A stretch of 19,666 nt of DNA, taken from Gallionellaceae bacterium (lineage in GTDB: Bacteria > Pseudomonadota > Gammaproteobacteria > Burkholderiales > Gallionellaceae). The stretch's first letter is position 1. The number at the start of each line of letters is the position of its first letter. Positions 15,873-19,666 of the stretch are shown piece after piece. The stretch spans positions 6,405 through 26,070 of the forward strand of contig DMCN01000067.1 of NCBI GenBank assembly GCA_003445795.1, given 5' to 3'. The position numbers were made by a program, and so were the translations under genes. The notes under the pieces were generated by a model. It had not been told where the DNA came from. It did not search any database and saw only the letters and a program-made list of their open reading frames with translations.

Positions 15873-16976
15873 ATGGATGCATCAAATTTGATCACTTTCA
15901 TTGTCCTGAGTGGATTCGCGCTCGGAGTCGCGTTCGGTTTCATCGCGAACAAAACCAATTTCTGCACGATGGGCGCCATCTCGGATGTCGTCAATATGGA
16001 ACACTGGGGGCGCATGCGTGCCTGGCTGCTTGCCATGGCGGTCGCCATGGTCGGAGTCAGCGTGCTGGCCTATACCAATGCAGTCAATTTTTCTGAGTCA
16101 CTGTATGCCAGCAAAAATTTCTACTGGCTGAGCTATGTTGTGGGTGGCCTGTGCTTTGGTGTCGGCATGACGCTGGCCGGCGGGTGTGCCAACAAGAATC
16201 TGGTGCGCCTTGGCGGCGGCAACCTGAGATCGCTGGTGGTCATATTTTTCATGGGCTTTGCGGCGATCGTCACCATGAAAGGCGTGCTCGGCACCTTCCG
16301 CATCAACGTGCTGCAGTCTTCTTTCGGCACCGTCTATTTTGAGAACGGCCAGTTGCTGCCCGCGCTGTTCTCGGGTGCCGGCGGCATCAGTGCGCAAACC
16401 CTGCAACTGGTGATGACTGCTGTGGTGGCACTGTCCATCATCCTGTTCGTATACAAGGATGCGAAGTTCCGCAAGGATCTAAACAACAACCTGGCGGCTT
16501 TGGTCATTGGCGCGGTCGTGGTGTGCAGCTGGTATGTCACCGGTCATCTCGGTCTGGCGGAGAATCCCGAGACACTGGAGATGGCCTATTTTGGCACCAG
16601 CTCCAACCGTCCTGAATCGATGTCCTTCGTCGCACCATCCGCTTACAGTCTGGAATATTTGGCCTACTCGACGGATGTCTCGAAGATCATCACCTTCGGT
16701 ATCGCCACCGTTTTGGGGGTTGCCTTCGGTTCGCTCATCTATGCATTGATCAGCAAGTCATTTCGCCTGGAAGCTTTCTCCTCTGTACAGGACATGCTCT
16801 TCCATATTGGCGGCGCGATTTTGATGGGATTCGGTGCCGTCGTTGCCGCGGGCTGCACCATCGGGCAGGGCATCACCGGTATATCCACGCTTTCGCTGGG
16901 CTCGTTGCTGGCGCTTCTGTCCATCATTGCGGGTTCCGCCATCACCATGAAGATCCAGCTAAAGATGATGGAGTAA
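15873..16976 (+). CDS. YeeE/YedE-family permease, probable thiosulfate or sulfur-compound importer
   Basis: A 367-residue inner-membrane protein with about nine to ten helices, member of the YeeE/YedE (DUF395) family. Characterised members take up thiosulfate using conserved membrane cysteines. The same motif types are here: NFCTMG (C31), AGGCANKNLVRLGGGNLRS (C105) and AAGCTIGQGITG (C328), with further cysteines at 94 and 218. The start is the ATG nine bases after AGGGAG; a TTG seven codons upstream lacks support. No tusA/tsuB-like gene is adjacent, though such partners often are. Between the fcc and sox operons it probably brings reduced sulfur into the cell for assimilation or for the cytoplasmic route that ends at SoeABC (inference). 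Confidence 0.85.
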   Translation: MDASNLITFIVLSGFALGVAFGFIANKTNFCTMGAISDVVNMEHWGRMRAWLLAMAVAMVGVSVLAYTNAVNFSESLYASKNFYWLSYVVGGLCFGVGMTLAGGCANKNLVRLGGGNLRSLVVIFFMGFAAIVTMKGVLGTFRINVLQSSFGTVYFENGQLLPALFSGAGGISAQTLQLVMTAVVALSIILFVYKDAKFRKDLNNNLAALVIGAVVVCSWYVTGHLGLAENPETLEMAYFGTSSNRPESMSFVAPSAYSLEYLAYSTDVSKIITFGIATVLGVAFGSLIYALISKSFRLEAFSSVQDMLFHIGGAILMGFGAVVAAGCTIGQGITGISTLSLGSLLALLSIIAGSAITMKIQLKMME

Positions 16977-17005
16977 GCCTGACTCAGAGGTGCTTTAACA
17001 TCACC

Positions 17006-17080
17006 GGGCATTCCGTAACTTGATGATTATGCATGAATCGCATCCGATTCGTGCGACGGCGGTGGCGGAATGTCCATTCC
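17006..17080. repeat. Nested inverted repeats in the gap between the permease and sox genes
   Basis: GGGCATTCCG (17006-17015) can pair with CGGAATGTCC (17066-17075), ten pairs including one G-T. Inside lies a second hairpin, GCATGAATCG-CATC-CGATTCGTGC (17031-17054), ten pairs with one G-T. The right arm also belongs to a short palindrome GGAATG-TC-CATTCC (17067-17080), so two folds or a dyad operator compete. It may end the permease transcript or bind a repressor of the sox operon; no T-run follows. Confidence 0.5.
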
Positions 17081-17109
17081 TGATTTAGCGTTGAGTAGAC
17101 TGAAACCGA

Positions 17110-17170
17110 GGGCTTGATTTGCTAACTCCAACGGGTTATCGCAAGCCCCCCTTCAAGGCTATGGACGTTG
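17110..17170 (+). promoter_or_regulatory. Shared sox upstream element, copy 2 (before second soxYZ)
   Basis: TAACTCCAACGGGTTATC (17123-17140) forms a six-pair hairpin with a CAAC loop. It is followed by CGCAAG-like bases, six C, five variable bases and GGCTATGGACGTTG (17157-17170), matching copy 1 at 11100-11149. In this copy an extra outer stem, GGGCTTG (17110-17116) with CAAGCCC (17142-17148), encloses the small hairpin. The last motif covers the place where a -35 box would sit for the TATAAT at 17187, as expected for an activator-dependent promoter. Confidence 0.5.
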
Positions 17171-17186
17171 TGTCATTAAATTACCC

Positions 17187-17192
17187 TATAAT
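17187..17192 (+). promoter_or_regulatory. Consensus -10 box of the probable sox operon promoter
   Basis: A perfect TATAAT in an AT-rich stretch. At the usual 17-bp distance upstream the sequence is GACGTT, a poor -35, and it overlaps the shared element. Transcription would start near 17199, which leaves a leader of about 230 bases before soxY. Confidence 0.5.
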
Positions 17193-17198
17193 CTAACT

Positions 17199-17427
17199 CA
17201 AGTTTTATGCCGAGTAGTAGTATTCGTTGCGGAAGCACCACAATCGAAGAGAGCGTCGAATACGGCGCCACCGCGACATTCACGAGTTTTGCAGGGGACA
17301 CCGATATCTGTCTGTTCGTTTAAGGCAACAAAGCAGTAGTCGCTGTAGGAGTAGAAGTGCGCATGACCCATTCGCGGCGAGACGGAACCGAAGCCGCGCA
17401 ACATGAACCACAAAGAGGAGAAGCTCG
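17199..17427 (+). other. Long putative leader of the second sox operon
   Basis: No convincing gene is present. Paired segments include GTATTCG (17220-17226) with CGAATAC (17257-17263), and CGCGGC (17373-17378) with GCCGCG (17393-17398). The latter ends 17 bases before the soxY ribosome site AGGAG (17416-17420). The leader limits depend on the -10 call. A structured regulatory leader is possible; no known riboswitch class was recognised. Confidence 0.3.
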
Positions 17428-17907
17428 ATGAATAGGGATATAGATTTGGAGCGTCGCAAGGCGCTCAAGACTGGGGGCGGGATCGGTCTGATGGCGCTGT
17501 TCGGCGCACTCGGCCTGCTGCAACCCGGCAAGGCATTCGCGGAATGGAACAAGACAGCATTCTCTTCCAAGAGCATGGATGAAGCGCTGGCTGCACTGGG
17601 TGTGGAGAAGCCCGATAATAGCGACGCAATCAAGCTCACCGTGCCGGAGATCGCCGAGAACGGCTCGGTCGTTCCCGTTACGGTCGCCTGCACCCTCGCC
17701 AACGTCCAGCAGATCTCGATCTTTGTGGACAAGAATCCCAATGTGCTGGCAGCCAACTTTACTTTCCCGCAGGGCACCGAAGGCATTGTCACCACGCGCG
17801 TCAAGATGGGGCAGACCGCCAATGTGGTTGCTCTGGTCAAGGCAGACGGCAAGTTCTATCGCGCCGCCAGAGAAGTCAAAGTGACTGCCGGCGGTTGCGG
17901 CGGTTAA
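17428..17907 (+). CDS. soxY: Sulfur carrier subunit SoxY, copy 2 (canonical)
   Basis: A 159-residue SoxY with the full C-terminal swinging arm VTAGGCGG; C157 carries the sulfur intermediates. The Tat signal has ERRKALK at 8-14, a glycine-rich hydrophobic stretch and cleavage near KAFA-EW. The mature domain keeps VPEIAENGSVVPVTV and ALVKADGKFYRAAREVKV, shared with copy 1. An additional cysteine, C88 (TVACTL), is absent from copy 1. AGGAG lies seven bases before the ATG. It heads soxY-soxZ-soxA-soxX, so it is the carrier for the standard thiosulfate-oxidising Sox cycle in this organism. Confidence 0.96.
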   Translation: MNRDIDLERRKALKTGGGIGLMALFGALGLLQPGKAFAEWNKTAFSSKSMDEALAALGVEKPDNSDAIKLTVPEIAENGSVVPVTVACTLANVQQISIFVDKNPNVLAANFTFPQGTEGIVTTRVKMGQTANVVALVKADGKFYRAAREVKVTAGGCGG

Positions 17908-17947
17908 CGGTCGCCAGGCTCAATCCAATCAATCAAGGAAAAACATC

Positions 17948-18262
17948 ATGGGCAATCCAATGAAGATACGCGCCTCTGTCAAAGACGGCGTGACTGAAGT
18001 CAAAGTACTCATGCAACACGAGATGGAAACCGGCCTGCGCAAGGAAGCCGACGGCACACTGGTTCCGGCCTGGTTCATCACCGAGGTGAAGGCGCAGCAT
18101 CAGGGCCGCACCGTGCTGGAGGCGCAGTATGGCCAATCCATCTCCAAGAACCCCTACCTGCTGTTCCGCTTCAAGGGCGGAGCCGTCGGCGAAAAGGTTA
18201 CGGTCACCTGGATGGACAACAAGGGCGATACGCGCACCGACGAGGCCGCGATCGCGGCATAG
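17948..18262 (+). CDS. soxZ: SoxZ, partner of the sulfur carrier, copy 2
   Basis: A 104-residue SoxZ of normal length, no signal peptide, exported with SoxY. Motifs VLMQHEMETGLRKE, LVPAWFITEVKAQHQGRTVLE and SKNPYLLFRFKGG are diagnostic. AAGGA lies eight bases upstream of the ATG. It follows soxY by 40 bp, whereas copy 1 genes overlap, so the two loci differ in coupling of Y and Z synthesis. Confidence 0.96.
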   Translation: MGNPMKIRASVKDGVTEVKVLMQHEMETGLRKEADGTLVPAWFITEVKAQHQGRTVLEAQYGQSISKNPYLLFRFKGGAVGEKVTVTWMDNKGDTRTDEAAIAA

Positions 18263-18324
18263 AGCTAGGCAAACTGAACTGGCTGCGCAGATCGTGCAGT
18301 CGGAAATCACTCAGGGAGGCATTG

Positions 18325-19146
18325 ATGAATACCAGCAGATTAACAAGAATGATTTTGGTATTGGCACTGGCAGCAAGCGGAGCGGCGCAGGCGGCCGACG
18401 ACTCGGCATCCGATTCGGACAAGATCGAGGCGTATCGCGAGATGATCAGCGACGGCAATCCTGCCGAATTCGACGAGATGCGTGGCGAAGAACTGTGGAA
18501 AACGGCAGCGGGTCCCAATCAGGCGACGCTGGAAAAGTGCGATCTGGGCAAGGGGCCCGGCGTGGTGAAAGGCGCTTACGCCGAACTGCCGCGCTACTTC
18601 AAGGACACCGGCAAGGTGCAGGACCTGGAGTCGCGCCTGCTGACCTGCATGACCACGCTGCAAGGATTGACGGAAGAGCAGGTTGCCGCCAAGCCGTTCG
18701 CCAGCGACAAGAAGCCCTCCGACATCTCGTCGCTGGCCACCTATGTGGTCGGCCAGTCCAAGGGCGTCAAGATGGCCGTTTCGGTCAAGCACCCCAAGGA
18801 AAAAGAAGCTTACGAGATCGGCAAGCGCATCTTCAACTATCGCGCCGGCCCTTACGACTTCGCCTGTTCGACCTGCCATGCGACCAGCGGTGTACGTATC
18901 CGCATGCAGGATCTGCCCAACCTGAGCAGCAACAAGAAGGATGCGCAATCGGCCTATACCACCTGGCCCGCCTATCGTGTCTCTCAGGGGCTGACTCGCT
19001 CCTTCCAGTGGCGTCTGAACGACTGCTTCCGCCAACAGCGTTTCCCCGAGCCGAAGTTCGCCTCGGAAGCAACGGTGGCGTTGACCACGTTTCTTGCGGT
19101 CAGCGCGAACGGCGCCAAGTATGACGGTCCAGGCCTGAAACGCTAA
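18325..19146 (+). CDS. soxA: SoxA, cytochrome subunit of SoxXA (single-haem type)
   Basis: A 273-residue SoxA, the subunit that joins sulfur substrates to the SoxY cysteine. Sec signal 1-24 (AAQA-ADD). One haem site, C181-ST-C184-H185. The N-terminal haem of diheme SoxA is missing: in its place are single cysteines C72 (EKCDLGKG) and C108 (LLTCMT), which in one-haem SoxA form a disulfide. C234 in RLNDCFRQQRFP is the probable axial cysteine that becomes the active-site persulfide. The start is the ATG five bases after AGGGAGG; the upstream TTG is not needed. It is followed 14 bp later by soxX. Confidence 0.93.
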   Translation: MNTSRLTRMILVLALAASGAAQAADDSASDSDKIEAYREMISDGNPAEFDEMRGEELWKTAAGPNQATLEKCDLGKGPGVVKGAYAELPRYFKDTGKVQDLESRLLTCMTTLQGLTEEQVAAKPFASDKKPSDISSLATYVVGQSKGVKMAVSVKHPKEKEAYEIGKRIFNYRAGPYDFACSTCHATSGVRIRMQDLPNLSSNKKDAQSAYTTWPAYRVSQGLTRSFQWRLNDCFRQQRFPEPKFASEATVALTTFLAVSANGAKYDGPGLKR

Positions 19147-19154
19147 AAGGGGAG
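19147..19154 (+). promoter_or_regulatory. soxX: Ribosome binding site that decides the soxX start
   Basis: AAGGGGAG abuts the ATG at 19155 with no spacer, but is six bases from the ATG at 19161, so soxX is taken to begin MNAKQII. Confidence 0.7.
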
Positions 19155-19160
19155 ATGAAC

Positions 19161-19666
19161 ATGAATGCAAAGCAAATCATTGGAATGGTCGTGGTCGCTG
19201 CTGCCGCAATCCTGCCCGCACAGGCCGCATCGCTGGATGCGAAAACCGCCGAAATCATCAAGCGGGACTTCCGCGACAAGGGCATCGCCAAAGCCACCCG
19301 CGTGAACCAGGACGAGTTGCAGGCGGCATGCAGCAAGTACGTGGACAACGTGCCCGCCAAGCTGAAGCACAAGCTGGAAGCCGAACAGGAGAAGGCCGTC
19401 AAATGGCCGGCCGACGGCAAGTACATGGGCGACTGGAAGGCCGGCGAGAAGCTGGCCCAGAGCGGCCGCGGCATGACCTGGAGCGACAAGCCTGAAGATC
19501 CGGCCGGCGGCAACTGCTACAACTGCCACCAGCTGTCGGCCAAGGAAATCGCCTTCGGCACCATCGGCCCCAGCCTGCTGCATTTCGGCAAGACTCGCGG
19601 CAATACCGAAGAGACGCAGCGCTACGCCTACGGCCGCATCTACAATGCCAAGGCCTACAACGCCTG
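19161..19666 (+). CDS. soxX: SoxX, cytochrome subunit of SoxXA, partial at right edge
   Basis: The first 168 codons of SoxX; the frame is open to the last base. Signal peptide 1-23 (AQAA-SLD). A long segment, about residues 24-115, precedes the haem site C119-YN-C122-H123, which is followed by the family pattern GTIGPSLLHFG. This N-terminal extension makes it longer than the shortest SoxX forms but is known in some sulfur oxidisers. C57 in the extension could form a disulfide. The distal methionine should lie just past the edge. Together with SoxA it forms the SoxXA complex that starts the Sox cycle and feeds electrons to a small cytochrome c. Confidence 0.92.
   Translation, partial: MNAKQIIGMVVVAAAAILPAQAASLDAKTAEIIKRDFRDKGIAKATRVNQDELQAACSKYVDNVPAKLKHKLEAEQEKAVKWPADGKYMGDWKAGEKLAQSGRGMTWSDKPEDPAGGNCYNCHQLSAKEIAFGTIGPSLLHFGKTRGNTEETQRYAYGRIYNAKAYNA

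Noticed and set aside
17207..17323. 38-codon open frame in the sox leader (begins MPSSS, ends CLFV)
   Set aside because: It lies just after the -10 box but has no ribosome site and no recognisable sequence; a leader peptide cannot be claimed without conservation.

Overview
The window looks like part of the chromosome of a chemolithotrophic, sulfur-oxidising betaproteobacterium, probably Nitrosomonadales/Gallionellales-like. That placement is inferred from gene content, gene style and moderately high GC, not from a marker gene. All 16 genes I can support lie on the + strand, tightly packed. I found no tRNA, rRNA, IS element, CRISPR array or convincing minus-strand gene.

Region 1 (1-10998) starts inside soeA. 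It holds soeABC, a cytoplasm-facing membrane-bound molybdenum sulfite dehydrogenase (quinone-linked oxidation of sulfite to sulfate). Four anion transporters follow in a row: a SulP-STAS protein with a cysteine-bearing tail, an SLC13/DASS-type permease with two central RCK_C (TrkA-C) domains, a SulP-STAS protein with a coiled-coil insertion of about 135 residues, and a shorter SulP protein of a type often linked to bicarbonate. A plausible reading is that SoeABC makes sulfate in the cytoplasm and at least some of these carriers move sulfate, sulfite or bicarbonate across the inner membrane.

Region 2 (about 11000-15850) is a second module. It has a first soxYZ copy, whose SoxY ends exactly at the carrier cysteine, a NapC/NirT-type tetraheme cytochrome, an ethylbenzene-dehydrogenase-type haem protein with one CxxCH and one unusual CxxxCH motif, and flavocytochrome c sulfide dehydrogenase (fccA, fccB). 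No soxAXB is next to this soxYZ. The inferred job is periplasmic oxidation of sulfide or carrier-bound sulfur, with electrons passing through c haems to the quinone pool or a soluble cytochrome. A strong intrinsic terminator follows fccB.

Region 3 (15873-19666) holds a YeeE/YedE permease with the cysteine motifs of thiosulfate importers, a structured 451-bp gap, then a canonical sox operon soxY-soxZ-soxA-soxX running off the right edge. SoxA is the one-haem type. SoxXA loads sulfur substrate onto the SoxY cysteine; soxB is expected beyond the window, and no soxCD is visible.

The most unusual signal is non-coding. A roughly 50-bp element (small hairpin, C-run, then GGYTATGGACGYTG) lies upstream of both soxY genes and suggests shared control of the two loci. 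Other points worth checking are the truncated SoxY arm, the CxxxCH motif, the SulP insertion and cysteine tail, the lipobox on FccB, and several hairpins in the gene gaps.
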